Assembly (NCBI RefSeq): GCF_038719015.1
Contig: NZ_CP152276.1
Coordinates: forward strand, 4,171,501 to 4,235,500
Origin: Nguyenibacter vanlangensis
Lineage (GTDB): Bacteria > Pseudomonadota > Alphaproteobacteria > Acetobacterales > Acetobacteraceae
Reading direction: 5' to 3'
DNA length: 64,000 nucleotides
Shown here: positions 38,119 to 46,925 of the stretch, in pieces
Layout: every line of letters starts with the position of its first letter
Position numbering within the stretch: the first letter of the stretch is position 1
Notes under the pieces: generated by a model
Seen by the model: the letters and a program-made list of their open reading frames with translations, nothing else
Database searches by the model: none
Told to the model about the DNA's origin: nothing
Made by a program: the position numbers and the translations under genes

Positions 38119-39540
38119 ATGCGAAACAAGGAAAACATTGATCTGCGCGCAATTTGGCATCCCGATCTGAGCAGGCGGCGCGGACCGAAATATCTGCAGA
38201 TCATCGCGGCGATGGCCGAGGACATCGCCTCGGGCGACTTGCCCGCGGGCGCGCGCCTGCCGCCGCATCGCGTGCTCGCCTGGCAGCTCGGCCTGTCGCC
38301 CAATACGACCAGCCGCGCCTATGCCGAGGGGGTGAAACGCGCCCTGCTGCGCGGTGAGGTCGGGCGCGGCACCTTTGTTCGGGTCCCATCGTCGCGACCC
38401 ACGGGCGGCGAGGCCGGAGATCTGCGCCGCCAGGGTCATGGTCCTGTCGATTTGTCGCGGAACCTGCCGCTGGCGGGGCTTGCCGAGCCGCATGTCCGCC
38501 GCGTGCTCGACGAAATCGCGCGGGGACCCGGGCTGTCCGCCATGCTCGACGACCAGACCGATGCCGATCTTTCGCGGCACGCAGGCGCGGCGGCGCGCTG
38601 GCTGGCGCTGTGCGGGCTGGAGGCGGCGCCCGAGGAGATCATCGCGACGAACGGCGCCCAGCACGGGTTGTTCTGCACCCTGATGGCGCTTTGCCGACCC
38701 GGAGACCTGCTGCTGGTGGAGGCGCTGAGCTATGCGCCCCTGCGTGGCATCGCCGACCGGCTCGGTTTGAAACTCCGCGCCGTGGCGATGGATGCCGAAG
38801 GACTCTGCCCCGCATCGCTGGAAGAGACCTGCTGCGGCACGTCCCCGAAGGCGCTTTACCTCACGCCGACATTGCAGACCCCGACCGCCGCGACGCTGTC
38901 GTATGAGCGCCGTCGGGCCATCGCCCGGATCGCGCGGCGTCATGACCTGATCCTGATCGAGGACGACGTCTTCGGTCCGTTGAAGCCCGACCGCCCGGTC
39001 GCGATTGCCGTGCTCGCGCCCGAACGGACAATCTATGTCACGAGCCTTTCGAAATGCGTGGCGCCGGGACTGCGTGTCGGCTACCTTCGCGCCCCGGGCA
39101 AGCTTGGGCCGGCGCTGCGCCATGCGGTCAATCTCAGCATCTGGATGACACCGCCGGTTACGTCCGAAATCGCGGCGCGGCTCATCCTCGACGGCACTGC
39201 CGCGCATCTGATCGCGGCGCAACGTCACGCCGCCGCGCGGCGCCAGCGTCTTGCCCGGCGCGTACTGAGTGATTTTGACTATGCATCCGACCCGCATGGC
39301 CTCCATATCTGGCTGCCTCTCTCCGCCGGATGGCGTGCCGACACGTTCCGCCTGGCGGCGGAGGGATGCGGCGTTCTGGTGGCCGAGGCGCAGCGTTTTG
39401 CCGCGCATCCCGCCGACGGCCCCGAATCCGTCCGCCTCTGCCTCAGCCATGAACCCAGCGAGACGCGGTTGCACGACGGGCTCGCCGCGATCGCGACGTT
39501 GCTCCGTCCGCCACCTTTGACGGATCCCATGCTCGTCTGA
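38119..39540 (+). CDS. MocR-family regulator (GntR HTH fused to PLP aminotransferase fold)
   Basis: 473-aa regulator. The N-terminal wHTH is KYLQIIAAMAEDIASGDLPA then LPPHRVLAWQLGLSPNTTSR, typical of GntR domains. The class I aminotransferase-like domain from about residue 110 contains ATNGAQHGLFCTLMALCRPG, YLTPTLQTPTAATLSYERR and the PLP lysine in YVTSLSKCVAPGLRVGYLR. It probably senses PLP with an amino compound and controls the divergent DMT transporter. The start is 56 bp from the transporter's. Confidence 0.92.
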   Translation: MRNKENIDLRAIWHPDLSRRRGPKYLQIIAAMAEDIASGDLPAGARLPPHRVLAWQLGLSPNTTSRAYAEGVKRALLRGEVGRGTFVRVPSSRPTGGEAGDLRRQGHGPVDLSRNLPLAGLAEPHVRRVLDEIARGPGLSAMLDDQTDADLSRHAGAAARWLALCGLEAAPEEIIATNGAQHGLFCTLMALCRPGDLLLVEALSYAPLRGIADRLGLKLRAVAMDAEGLCPASLEETCCGTSPKALYLTPTLQTPTAATLSYERRRAIARIARRHDLILIEDDVFGPLKPDRPVAIAVLAPERTIYVTSLSKCVAPGLRVGYLRAPGKLGPALRHAVNLSIWMTPPVTSEIAARLILDGTAAHLIAAQRHAAARRQRLARRVLSDFDYASDPHGLHIWLPLSAGWRADTFRLAAEGCGVLVAEAQRFAAHPADGPESVRLCLSHEPSETRLHDGLAAIATLLRPPPLTDPMLV

Positions 39541-39661
39541 ACACAAGAAGACAGGATCTCGGCGCGCTGCGCCTCGATCCGCTTAGATGTTTCCCAGACC
39601 GGTTGCGTTCGGCGCATTTTGCGCGCTTGACGTCCGTTGCCAATTCCGTTCAGTCTGAATC

Positions 39662-39730
39662 CGGCAATGGACTCTGCCGGGCCTCATGTTTTCGGGGTCG
39701 AACCGCCCCTGTGGGCTGATGATTCCTACC
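39662..39730 (+). promoter_or_regulatory. Fluoride riboswitch (crcB motif)
   Basis: The 5' half (GGCAATGG, then CTCTGCC) and the 3' half (AACCGCC, then GGCTGATGATTCCTACC at 39714-39730) match the conserved positions of the crcB-motif fluoride aptamer in order and spacing. It lies in the leader of the CLC-type gene, whose ATG is 127 bp downstream. A T-rich run at 39783-39787 could belong to an expression platform. A TTGACG -35-like hexamer is at 39627-39632. Confidence 0.85.
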
Positions 39731-39856
39731 TCGCCTATTGGCACCAAGGGGTGGAGTCCGAATCGAGTCATGCCGAGCCTCTCTTTTTCGTCGTGCAAGA
39801 ATAACGAGGCCGCCGCCTCGCGTGAGCGCGCGCTTATTCATATTCCACGGACATAT

Positions 39857-41203
39857 ATGACGGCCTCTTTTCACCATCTGGTCGCCGGATGGTCTGCGAC
39901 CCTGCGCGCGACCCTCAAATGGGCCTGCCTGCTGGTACCCATGGCGGCAATCGTCGGCAGCCTCTGCGCCCTGTTCCTTTGGCTGCTGGATGAGGTGACG
40001 ACATACCGCGTCACGCACTCATCGCTGCTCTTTCTTTTGCCACTGGCGGGTATCGCGACCGGGCTCCTCTATCATTGGTTCGGCCGGTCGGCCGAAGGCG
40101 GCAACAATCTGATCGTCGACCAGATCCACGAGCCCGGAGGCGGCGTGCCGCTCCGTATGGCGCCCCTGGTCCTGGTCAGCACCGTCATCAGCCACCTGTT
40201 CGGCGCCTCCGTCGGGCGCGAGGGGACGGCGGTGCAGATCGGCGGCAGCATCGCCGGCGGCTTCGTGCGCCTGTTCCGGCTGGAAGACCGGGCGGTGCGG
40301 ATTCTCCTGATGTCCGGCATCGCCGCCGGATTCGGCGCCGTTTTCGGCACCCCCATCGCCGGCGCGGTGTTCGGGCTGGAGGTGCTGGCCGTCGGCCGGA
40401 TCGAATACATGGCACTCTTGCCCGTAGCTGTCGCCGCGATCATCGCCGACTGGACCTGCCATCGCTGGGGCATTCATCACGTCCCCTATCATCTTGGCTT
40501 CGCGGGTTTTCCCGACACCACGGGCGACGCGTTCCACACGGACCCGCTCCTGCTCGCCAAGGTCGGCCTCGCCGCCATTGCCTTCGGCCTGGCAAGCCTG
40601 GCGTTCGCCGAGGGCGTACACCGGCTGGCCCCTGTCTTCCGCACCCTCTGCCCCATCGCCTGGCTGCGCCCGGCGATCGGCGGCGTTCTGACCATCGTCC
40701 TCGTCTTCCTTGCCGGCACAAGGGATTATCTCGGCCTCGGCGTCGTCCCCGCCGCACCCGGCGGCGGCGCCATCGTCAGCTTCTTCGGAGCCGGCGATTT
40801 CACCTGGAGCTGGCTGTGGAAGCTGGTCTTCACCGTGACGGCGCTCGCCACCGGCTACAAGGGGGGTGAAGTCACGCCCCTCTTCTTCATCGGCGCGGCG
40901 CTCGGCCACACGCTCGCGGGCCTGCTGCACGCGCCGGTCGACCTGATGGCCGCGGTCGGTTTCGTCGCCGTCTTCGCCGGCGCGGCCAACACGCCCTTGG
41001 CCTGTACGCTGATGGGCGTGGAGTTGTTCGGTGCCGCCGATACCGTCTATCTGGCGGTCGGCTGCTTCATCGCCTATCTCTGCTCCGGCCATTCGGGGAT
41101 CTATCTCTCCCAGCGCATCGGCGTCCCCAAGATCCGTCATCCGTTGATCGCCGGCGGCATGGCCTTGCGGCACGCGCGGACCCTCCTTCAGAACAGAAAA
41201 TAG
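39857..41203 (+). CDS. CLC-family antiporter, probable fluoride/proton (CLC-F) type
   Basis: 448-aa polytopic protein. The CLC gating-glutamate region is [20 protein letters not shown]. The usual GSGIP selectivity motif of chloride CLCs is absent; the corresponding stretch reads [18 protein letters not shown], as in the CLC-F (eriC-F) subgroup. The later ion-pathway motif reads [19 protein letters not shown] instead of GGIFAP. The upstream fluoride riboswitch strongly supports fluoride export with proton uptake. Start ATG 39857 is chosen; the frame is open upstream through the riboswitch. Its 3' end overlaps the convergent urease-like gene by 16 bp. Confidence 0.88.
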   Translation: MTASFHHLVAGWSATLRATLKWACLLVPMAAIVGSLCALFLWLLDEVTTYRVTHSSLLFLLPLAGIATGLLYHWFGRSAEGGNNLIVDQIHEPGGGVPLRMAPLVLVSTVISHLFGASVGREGTAVQIGGSIAGGFVRLFRLEDRAVRILLMSGIAAGFGAVFGTPIAGAVFGLEVLAVGRIEYMALLPVAVAAIIADWTCHRWGIHHVPYHLGFAGFPDTTGDAFHTDPLLLAKVGLAAIAFGLASLAFAEGVHRLAPVFRTLCPIAWLRPAIGGVLTIVLVFLAGTRDYLGLGVVPAAPGGGAIVSFFGAGDFTWSWLWKLVFTVTALATGYKGGEVTPLFFIGAALGHTLAGLLHAPVDLMAAVGFVAVFAGAANTPLACTLMGVELFGAADTVYLAVGCFIAYLCSGHSGIYLSQRIGVPKIRHPLIAGGMALRHARTLLQNRK

Positions 41204-42810
41204 CGTTGCCGCATCGGCAGGGTTTCGGCGACCTCGCCCGACAGCAGCACGCCGTCGGCCCGGATGGCCTGCGTTTCGGCGTCGATCTCGATCTCCGGCA
41301 TGGCGCTGTTCAGCACCATGTCCTTCTTGCTGATGCCGCCCCTTGTGTTCGAAACCACGCGCATCTGCCGCCGCAATTCCAGCCGTTCGGCGATCCCGTC
41401 CGCCAACGCGGCCTGCGAGACGAAGGTCACGCAGGCCGCCGCCAGGCTGCTGCCCAACCCGCCGAACATCGGCCGCGCCGCCAGCGGCTGCACGGGCGGG
41501 ATCGCGCCATGCGCATCGCCCGCCATCGCCTGCATGATCGTCCCGCCCTTGATCACCAGGTCGGGCTTCACGCCGAAGAATGCCGGAGTCCAGATCACCA
41601 GGTCCGCCAGCTTGCCGCGCGCGACCGATCCGATTTCGTCCGCCATGCCGTGGGCGATGGCCGGGTTGATGGTATATTTCGCGACATAGCGCCGCACGCG
41701 CAGGTTGTCGTCCGTCCGGTCGCCCGGCAGCGTCCCGCGCAATATCTTCATCCGATGCGCCGTCTGCCAGGTCCGCAGCACGGCGTCGCCTACCCGCCCC
41801 AGCCCTTGGCTGTCCGACGCCATCATCGACAGCGCCCCCATATCATGCAGCATCTCGGCCGCGACCCGCGCGCCGAGCCAGCCATGCTGCATGTTCGACG
41901 GCGGAATGTTCATCGGCAGCATGTTCGGCAGCGCCGCCAGGCGGAACATCTCGGGCCCGCGCGCGCCCAGTATCGGCAGAACCGTCCGGCCGCGTGCCGC
42001 GGCGATCATGTCCTCGACCGGCTTTCCGTCGCGGTCCCCGCCGCCGTCCTCCATGTCGGCGGCACTCAGCACCGGAACATCCATCCGTTCGGCCACCGAC
42101 AGGCAGGTCTGCAGGGCGGCGGCCGTGATCCCGCCTTCGCCATGCAGCATCAGGCCGGCGGCGCCGCCCCGCACCATTTCCTCCAGAGCCGCGGGACGCA
42201 GCGCATCGCCCCGCCCGGTCAGCGCCAGGTTCACCGGCAGCGCCTCCGCCGCCTGGATCATCCGCGCCAGGTGCCACGGTCCGGGCGTGCCGGGCGCCGC
42301 CATCGTGCCCGTGGCCGGCCCGGTACCGCCGCCGATCATCGTGGTCACGCCCGCCGCCAGCGCGTCCTCGGCCTGTCGCGGACCGACCAGGTGGATCGGC
42401 GATTCGATCCCGCCCGCAGTGACGATGCGCCCGCCGGCGGCGATGATTTCCGTCCCCGGCCCGACCAGGATATCGACCCCGCCCTGCTGGTCCGGATTGC
42501 CCGCCCTGCCGATCGCGCCGATACGCCCTTCGACAATGCCGATATCCGCCTTGACGATTCCCCAATGGTCGATGATCACCGCATTGGTGATCACCGTATC
42601 GACCGCGCCTTCGGCATTGGTGCGCTGCGACCGGCCGATGGCGGCATGTCCCGTCCGCCCATGACCAGGCCGGGCTTTTTCGCCACGATGCGTCAGGTCA
42701 TGCTCCACCCGGACCAGCAGCGCGGTATCGGCCAGCTTCAGCGTGTCGCCCGCGATCGGGCCGGCCGTGCCGTCCCGCCGCCCCTCCGCGCGCGCCGGTA
42801 TCGAGGTCAT
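41188..42810 (-). CDS. Urease alpha-subunit-like protein lacking most nickel ligands (probable pseudoenzyme)
   Basis: Intact 540-aa frame, UreC-like end to end: [56 protein letters not shown] and the terminal [10 protein letters not shown]. The metal site is gone: HIH is P138-I-H140, the carbamylated Lys (GLKxHEDWG) is Met221, the HxDTLNESG segment reads [10 protein letters not shown] (His replaced by Ser249), and the HTEGAGGGHAPD loop with its His is replaced. About 30 residues including the catalytic flap (CHHLDP) are deleted. Asp333 (SDSQ) and His223 remain. GAGGAG lies before ATG 42810. It follows ureA on the same strand, with no ureB or accessory genes. Confidence 0.85.
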   Translation of the reverse strand: MTSIPARAEGRRDGTAGPIAGDTLKLADTALLVRVEHDLTHRGEKARPGHGRTGHAAIGRSQRTNAEGAVDTVITNAVIIDHWGIVKADIGIVEGRIGAIGRAGNPDQQGGVDILVGPGTEIIAAGGRIVTAGGIESPIHLVGPRQAEDALAAGVTTMIGGGTGPATGTMAAPGTPGPWHLARMIQAAEALPVNLALTGRGDALRPAALEEMVRGGAAGLMLHGEGGITAAALQTCLSVAERMDVPVLSAADMEDGGGDRDGKPVEDMIAAARGRTVLPILGARGPEMFRLAALPNMLPMNIPPSNMQHGWLGARVAAEMLHDMGALSMMASDSQGLGRVGDAVLRTWQTAHRMKILRGTLPGDRTDDNLRVRRYVAKYTINPAIAHGMADEIGSVARGKLADLVIWTPAFFGVKPDLVIKGGTIMQAMAGDAHGAIPPVQPLAARPMFGGLGSSLAAACVTFVSQAALADGIAERLELRRQMRVVSNTRGGISKKDMVLNSAMPEIEIDAETQAIRADGVLLSGEVAETLPMRQRYFLF

Positions 42811-42856
42811 CTCTGTGCTCCTCTCGCCACGCCGCGCCATAATGGGCGGCGCGGCA

Positions 42857-43159
42857 TCAGCGGATCGGGGTGTGAACGCGCACCGCTCTCGGGCCGTCGG
42901 GAAACAGCGCATCGACCTCGATGACCGGGATCATCTCGGCGACGCCGTCCATCACCTGCGCGCGGGTCAGGACCTGCCTGCCCGCCTGCGCCAGTTCGTC
43001 CAGGCCGCGTCCATCACGCGCGCCCTCGACCACCGCCTCGGTGATCAGGGCCACGGCTTCGGGATAATTCAGCCGCACCCCCCGCTCCAGGCGCCGGCGC
43101 GCCACCTGGGCCGCCACGGCAATCAGCAACCCGTCCTTCTCATGCGGGGTCAGATACAC
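42857..43159 (-). CDS. ureA: Urease gamma subunit UreA
   Basis: 100-aa protein matching urease gamma over its full length: [67 protein letters not shown] and the C-terminal VHTPIR. Gamma subunits normally assemble with beta and alpha into the (alpha-beta-gamma)3 enzyme. Here the beta gene is missing, and the alpha-like gene 46 bp downstream has lost its active site. A functional urease from this locus is therefore unlikely. Confidence 0.92.
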   Translation of the reverse strand: MYLTPHEKDGLLIAVAAQVARRRLERGVRLNYPEAVALITEAVVEGARDGRGLDELAQAGRQVLTRAQVMDGVAEMIPVIEVDALFPDGPRAVRVHTPIR

Positions 43160-43265
43160 GGCACATCCTCTTCGCGGCTTTGCCTTCTCTAAATGCGCCG
43201 TCCCGCCGCGATTTTCCCGAGACGGGCTTCACGGTCGCGTGATGTCGATTTTTGCGCGCGGCGTT

Positions 43266-43284
43266 ATGTTATCAATGATAACAT
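43266..43284. promoter_or_regulatory. 19-bp palindrome between ureA and the NnrU-like gene
   Basis: ATGTTATC (43266-43273) and GATAACAT (43277-43284) form perfect 8-bp arms with a 3-bp centre, in the middle of the 211-bp divergent intergenic region. It has the form of a dimeric regulator operator and could serve both directions. It does not match the FNR/NnrR consensus. Confidence 0.5.
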
Positions 43285-43370
43285 TGCGAACAATCCCGCG
43301 GGAAAGGCGTCCAAGTCGCGAAAACACGCTGGGATCAAAAAAATCGGGACCGAGAAGAGGGAATCGCATC

Positions 43371-44051
43371 ATGACCGCGCTGATCATCACCGCCCTCATC
43401 TGGGTCGGGCTGCATATCGGGCTGGCCGGCACGCGCCTGCGCGACCCCATCGCCCGCCGGCTTGGCGACCAGGGATTTCGCACCCTGTTCTCGGTCCTTT
43501 CGCTGGCTGCCCTCTTCGTCCTGGCGCGCAGCTACGCGGCCGCGCCCTATCGCGGCCTGTGGGTGGCGCCGGACTGGCTGCGCTGGCTGCTGGTGCTGGC
43601 CATGCTGCCCGCGTTCGCGCTGTTCGCCGGCGCGGTCCTGTCGCGCAACCCCACGTCGCTGGGCCCGCCGATCGGCCCGGAATGGCAGCCGCGCGGCATG
43701 GTGCGCATCACCCGCCACCCCATGCTCTGCAGTTTCGCGCTGTGGGCGCTGGTCCATATCATCGGCACGGGCAACGCGGCGTCGCTCATCTTCTTCGGCG
43801 CGTTCGGCGTGACGGCGCTGGCGGGCACGACGTCGATCGACGCCAAGCTGGCCCGGCGGCAGCCGGTCCTCTGGCGCACCCTGGCGGCCGGCACCTCCAT
43901 CGTCCCATTCGGCGCCATCCTGGCCGGGCGCAACCATTTCGCGCCGCGCGAACTGGGCTGGTCCGTCCCGATCCTGGCCCTGGGGCTCTGGGGCGGAATG
44001 CTGATCCTGCACCCGCTGCTGTTCGGCATGTCCCCCCTGCCGCATGTCTGA
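43371..44051 (+). CDS. NnrU-family membrane protein
   Basis: 226-aa inner-membrane protein with six or so hydrophobic segments. Characteristic NnrU features are LIWVGLHIGLAGTRLRDPI at the N terminus, RNPTSLGPPIGPEW, and MVRITRHPMLCSFALWALVH with the conserved RHP motif also seen in isoprenylcysteine methyltransferase-like proteins. NnrU was named for a link to nitric oxide reductase expression in rhizobia, but no denitrification genes are nearby. AGAGGGA precedes ATG 43371. Confidence 0.85.
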   Translation: MTALIITALIWVGLHIGLAGTRLRDPIARRLGDQGFRTLFSVLSLAALFVLARSYAAAPYRGLWVAPDWLRWLLVLAMLPAFALFAGAVLSRNPTSLGPPIGPEWQPRGMVRITRHPMLCSFALWALVHIIGTGNAASLIFFGAFGVTALAGTTSIDAKLARRQPVLWRTLAAGTSIVPFGAILAGRNHFAPRELGWSVPILALGLWGGMLILHPLLFGMSPLPHV

Positions 44052-44135
44052 TAGCAGTGCCGAATGGCGGGTCAGTAAATATCCGGGAAATATTCAGGCG
44101 GGACCAGCGATATTCCGCCGATCCCGTCCGCCGCG

Positions 44136-45212
44136 TCACTCCGACGGCACGTGATCGCGATAGCGGTCCCAGTGGCGCAGGATTTCCGCGACCACCGGCG
44201 CGCCCGCGCGTTCATTGTTGTCGAAGGCGAGCGCCTGCCCGGGGCCTTCATCCCCCATCGAATGCGTCACGTCCATGCCCGGCGGCGGCATCGAAAAATT
44301 GCTGGCCGAACGCAGCACCATGATGCGGTTCGCATCGACGAAGCCCAGGCGCGCCAGGGTGCGCATCTCACGCTGATAGGTCTGGCTCTCCTCGTTCGTC
44401 ATCACGAACAGGCCCCGGCCCCTGGTCCACAGCTTCACCCAGTTCTCCGCCCATTGCGTGCGCGGCGCACCGTGCCAGTACCGTTCGGCGCCCAGCGTCT
44501 CGCCCATCAGGACGAAAGGCGCCTTTTGCGCCTGCGGAAATCCCGTCCAGGCCGCGCGCCGCGCCGCGACCGCCGGGTCGTCCGCCAGCGCGGCGGTGCG
44601 GCTCAGCGCATAGGCCCAGCGCGCCAGCCCCTGATTCAGCGGATAGGCCTTGCTCAGTTCCGCGACATCGGTGACCGACCCGTAATGGTTCGGATTCTCC
44701 GGCAGCGTGTCGGGACGCGACGCGCCGATCGCATACAGGCCATAGGGCCAGCCTTTCGGAACGGTCCGGTCGTCGATCTCGCGCAGCGCGTCGCCATCCA
44801 CCACCCAGCGCGCCCAGGCGACGCTGCCGACCGACGCCGCATGCGGATCGACACCGGATATTCCGGTAAACAGCCAGTAAGTTTTATGAAAATCGAAACG
44901 CGGATCCAGCACGAACGCCGCCAGGTCCGTCACGCCATGCCGCAGCACGATCCCGTACAGCCCGTCCGCGTTCCGCCGCACCACGTCCGGCGCCCCGCGC
45001 ACCGGAACGGTCTGGTCCAGATGCTCGCGCTCGACCCAGTCCTGATACTCGCCCGGCGCGTCGCCGCGATCCGCGCCGTTTTCCCAATTGGCAACCACGA
45101 CCATTTTCACGTCCTCGGCCGCCCGCGCCGTCGGGACAAGCCCGATGGCCAGCAGGCAAGCCAGGCCGGACACTGCGCCGCGCCCCGCACGCCAACGATC
45201 GTTCCTTCTCAT
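44136..45212 (-). CDS. Purine nucleoside permease (NUP) family protein
   Basis: 358-aa secreted protein with a signal peptide (MRRNDRWRAGRGAVSGLACL, then LAIGLVPTARAA). The mature part matches the NUP family: VKMVVVANWENGADRGDAPG, YQDWVEREHLDQTV, YGIVLRHGVTDLAAFVLDPR, YWLFTGISGVDPHAASVGSV, and near the end MRTLARLGFVDANRIMVLRS. In fungi NUP is implicated in nucleoside uptake; bacterial members are periplasmic and less understood. ATG 45212 has GGAG at 45219-45222, and this ribosome site overlaps the left att repeat of the adjacent element. The element thus separates this gene from its original upstream DNA. Confidence 0.87.
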   Translation of the reverse strand: MRRNDRWRAGRGAVSGLACLLAIGLVPTARAAEDVKMVVVANWENGADRGDAPGEYQDWVEREHLDQTVPVRGAPDVVRRNADGLYGIVLRHGVTDLAAFVLDPRFDFHKTYWLFTGISGVDPHAASVGSVAWARWVVDGDALREIDDRTVPKGWPYGLYAIGASRPDTLPENPNHYGSVTDVAELSKAYPLNQGLARWAYALSRTAALADDPAVAARRAAWTGFPQAQKAPFVLMGETLGAERYWHGAPRTQWAENWVKLWTRGRGLFVMTNEESQTYQREMRTLARLGFVDANRIMVLRSASNFSMPPPGMDVTHSMGDEGPGQALAFDNNERAGAPVVAEILRHWDRYRDHVPSE

Positions 45213-45219
45213 GTCGGAC

Positions 45220-45234
45220 TCCAACATATCCCCC
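45220..45234. repeat. attL core repeat
   Basis: TCCAACATATCCCCC, identical to 51704-51718. A second partial copy (CCAACATAT) follows at 45233-45241, inside the element. The repeat contains the ribosome-binding sequence of the permease gene on the minus strand. Confidence 0.8.
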
Positions 45235-45368
45235 AACATATACCAAATAAGACACTGATAAAACACGATAAAATTTCGTTGCGGATCGTGTAACGTACAC
45301 ATGCGCATACACTTAGACGGCGACCGGAGATGAACGACTCCGGCCCAATCCGAAGGCAGAGAAGCGGG

Positions 45369-45680
45369 TCACTTTTCCAAGACACCTTCGATGATCGGAG
45401 GTTCCCCCGGCATCGGTACCCCGGCGAGGGCATGGAGCTGCTCGTCGGTCATCTCTTCCAGCCGCAGAACTGGACCCGTATCCGCTGCCGCGACCGCATA
45501 CGCTGGCAGCATCTTATGGAGCAGGGCCATAAAGAGGGCAGGGTCGCGCCTCGCCTGCTCCACAAGCCATGCCTGGCCGCCTAGCTCATCCAGCGCCCCC
45601 AGCACCATGCCCTTGAGCGCCGCTGTCGCCTTGTTCGGGATGCCCTTGCGTGAGCCGCCGTTCAGTTTGTCGTGTTTCAT
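45369..45680 (-). CDS. Short phage-type protein at the left end of the element
   Basis: 103 aa, starting MKHDKLNGGSRKGIPNKATA. The basic N-terminal KGxPNKAT motif followed by a helical region (LGALDELGGQAWLVEQARRD) ending in LP is seen in short phage proteins often encoded beside terminase genes. Function is not established. In satellites a terminase small-subunit-like gene near one end would redirect packaging, but this protein may be too short and I cannot show that role. The C-terminal half is acidic. Confidence 0.7.
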   Translation of the reverse strand: MKHDKLNGGSRKGIPNKATAALKGMVLGALDELGGQAWLVEQARRDPALFMALLHKMLPAYAVAAADTGPVLRLEEMTDEQLHALAGVPMPGEPPIIEGVLEK

Positions 45681-45728
45681 CGCGGCACCAGGGCAACCGA
45701 GGTCACTTTGCCCATCATGTTGCCTAAT

Positions 45729-46205
45729 TCAGTTGATGGTGGGCGGACAACATTCCTCGGCACGCTCCAAATCCTGCTGCCGTAGATACTCAGCGTAGAT
45801 CAGATACGGCCAGCCCAGTTCGTCAGGGGCGTCGGCGGCGTCCCCTTTGAAGGCGTAACAGAACGCGTGAGGGACGAAAGGTTGCTCATCGGCCTTCCAA
45901 AGCATCAGCATCATGCGTCCGGGCTGTTCAGCATCACCGTCATGGAATAATGCGAGGTAGCAATCCGGATAACGGCGCGCGAGGCTGCCAGCATCGGCAG
46001 CAACGTCGCGCAGCCATAGGGACGCCCTTTGCGATTTGAGAACAGCCCCAATTTTGCGCATATTAGTCCACTTCTGCAAAGCCTGTGTTGTGGTGTAACA
46101 ACACATATTGCCAAGCTGCTGGCGTGACAGTCCTCGCCCGTAGTCCGGCGGTGCCTCGAACTTGAGGGGGAAGGCGCAGAAATCCTCTGCGGTTTGCAGT
46201 CTCAT
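45729..46205 (-). CDS. Unknown protein of the element
   Basis: 158 aa, no recognised family. It begins MRLQTAEDFCAFPLKFEAPP and has several Cys residues, including NMCCYTTTQALQKW and a C-terminal ECCPPTIN. The middle section (RYPDCYLALFHDGD, GRMMLMLWKADE) looks like a small mixed alpha/beta domain. Its start overlaps the stop of the coiled-coil gene upstream (ATGA 46202-46205), so it is in the same operon. Confidence 0.7.
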   Translation of the reverse strand: MRLQTAEDFCAFPLKFEAPPDYGRGLSRQQLGNMCCYTTTQALQKWTNMRKIGAVLKSQRASLWLRDVAADAGSLARRYPDCYLALFHDGDAEQPGRMMLMLWKADEQPFVPHAFCYAFKGDAADAPDELGWPYLIYAEYLRQQDLERAEECCPPTIN

Positions 46206-46624
46206 CGGTTTCCTCCTGCAAGGGTTTCCCGCCTCAAGGCCGCATATGCCGCCTGGTCACGCTGCTGTCTGGCTTCGGCGCTGCGCTGCTTGTCCCCCTC
46301 AACCATCGACGCCTTATTGGGCCGCTCCATAAATGGACCGAAAGCGCCCCTCGGTGAGCCGATCCATTTGGTGATCGTGCGGCCGGTGATGTCCTTGACT
46401 ACCTCGGGCGCGACCTTCCCCTGGGCCGTCAGAGAGGCCACCAGCATTTCCCGCCGCTCCTCCAACTTGCGCTGTTCGACGAGCTTCAGGGCTGCCTTCA
46501 TCTGGCGATCCTGCTCGGCCTTCGCAGCCACTATGGCCGCCTTCTCCTTCAGGGCTCTTTGTTCCTCAGCGAATCTCGCTTGCCTGAGCATCTCTTCGGC
46601 CTGCGCCACCGATATCCCACTCAT
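46202..46624 (-). CDS. Charged coiled-coil protein of the element
   Basis: 140 aa, rich in Glu, Ala, Lys and Arg. Residues about 5-65 (SVAQAEEMLRQARFAEEQRA onward) are predicted by eye to form a continuous amphipathic helix or coiled coil. The C-terminal part is basic, with WIGSPRGAFGPFMERPNK. No family is recognised. It overlaps the RHH gene upstream by ATGA at 46621-46624 and the next gene downstream, so three genes are translationally chained. Confidence 0.7.
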   Translation of the reverse strand: MSGISVAQAEEMLRQARFAEEQRALKEKAAIVAAKAEQDRQMKAALKLVEQRKLEERREMLVASLTAQGKVAPEVVKDITGRTITKWIGSPRGAFGPFMERPNKASMVEGDKQRSAEARQQRDQAAYAALRRETLAGGNR

Positions 46625-46794
46625 GCTTTCATCTCCTTCTCTTCATAGCGATTCTTGATGACTACAACCGCCCGTTTCAGAATCGTGCGGATGACATTCG
46701 ACCGGCTCCCCCATTCCATAGCGGCAATGAGATCGAGGTCAGTGACAAGGGATTCCGGCAGTTTAAGAGAAATAGCTTTGGTTTTCTCGGCCAT
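46621..46794 (-). CDS. 57-aa ribbon-helix-helix DNA-binding protein
   Basis: A short frame reading MAEKTKAISLKLPESLVTDL, then DLIAAMEWGSRSNVIRTILK. This is the classic CopG/Arc-type pattern: an N-terminal beta strand (KAISLKLPE), helix, then the G-S-R-S-N-V-I-R turn and second helix. Such proteins repress their own operons and control plasmid or phage copy number. It is first in its operon, immediately beside the iteron cluster, and the following gene's ATG overlaps its stop. It is probably the regulator of this transcript or of replication. Confidence 0.85.
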   Translation of the reverse strand: MAEKTKAISLKLPESLVTDLDLIAAMEWGSRSNVIRTILKRAVVVIKNRYEEKEMKA

Positions 46795-46925
46795 TATATG
46801 TGTCTCCGTTTCATGACGACCTATAAGGATCGATATCGTTGTTATACTAACTGTGTATTTCTTTCACATCAAGAAGATTTTCTGTGATGTTTAAAACAAT
46901 ATTAGAAATGTAAACAACAAACTTC

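Noticed and set aside
41206..42924. 572-codon + strand frame opposite the urease-like gene
   Set aside because: Considered because the urease-like protein is catalytically dead, but the minus-strand frame shows clear UreC likeness from end to end and the + frame shows none.
45200..45400. tRNA gene as the integration target of the element
   Set aside because: No cloverleaf or CCA-adjacent sequence is visible at either copy of the 15-bp repeat.
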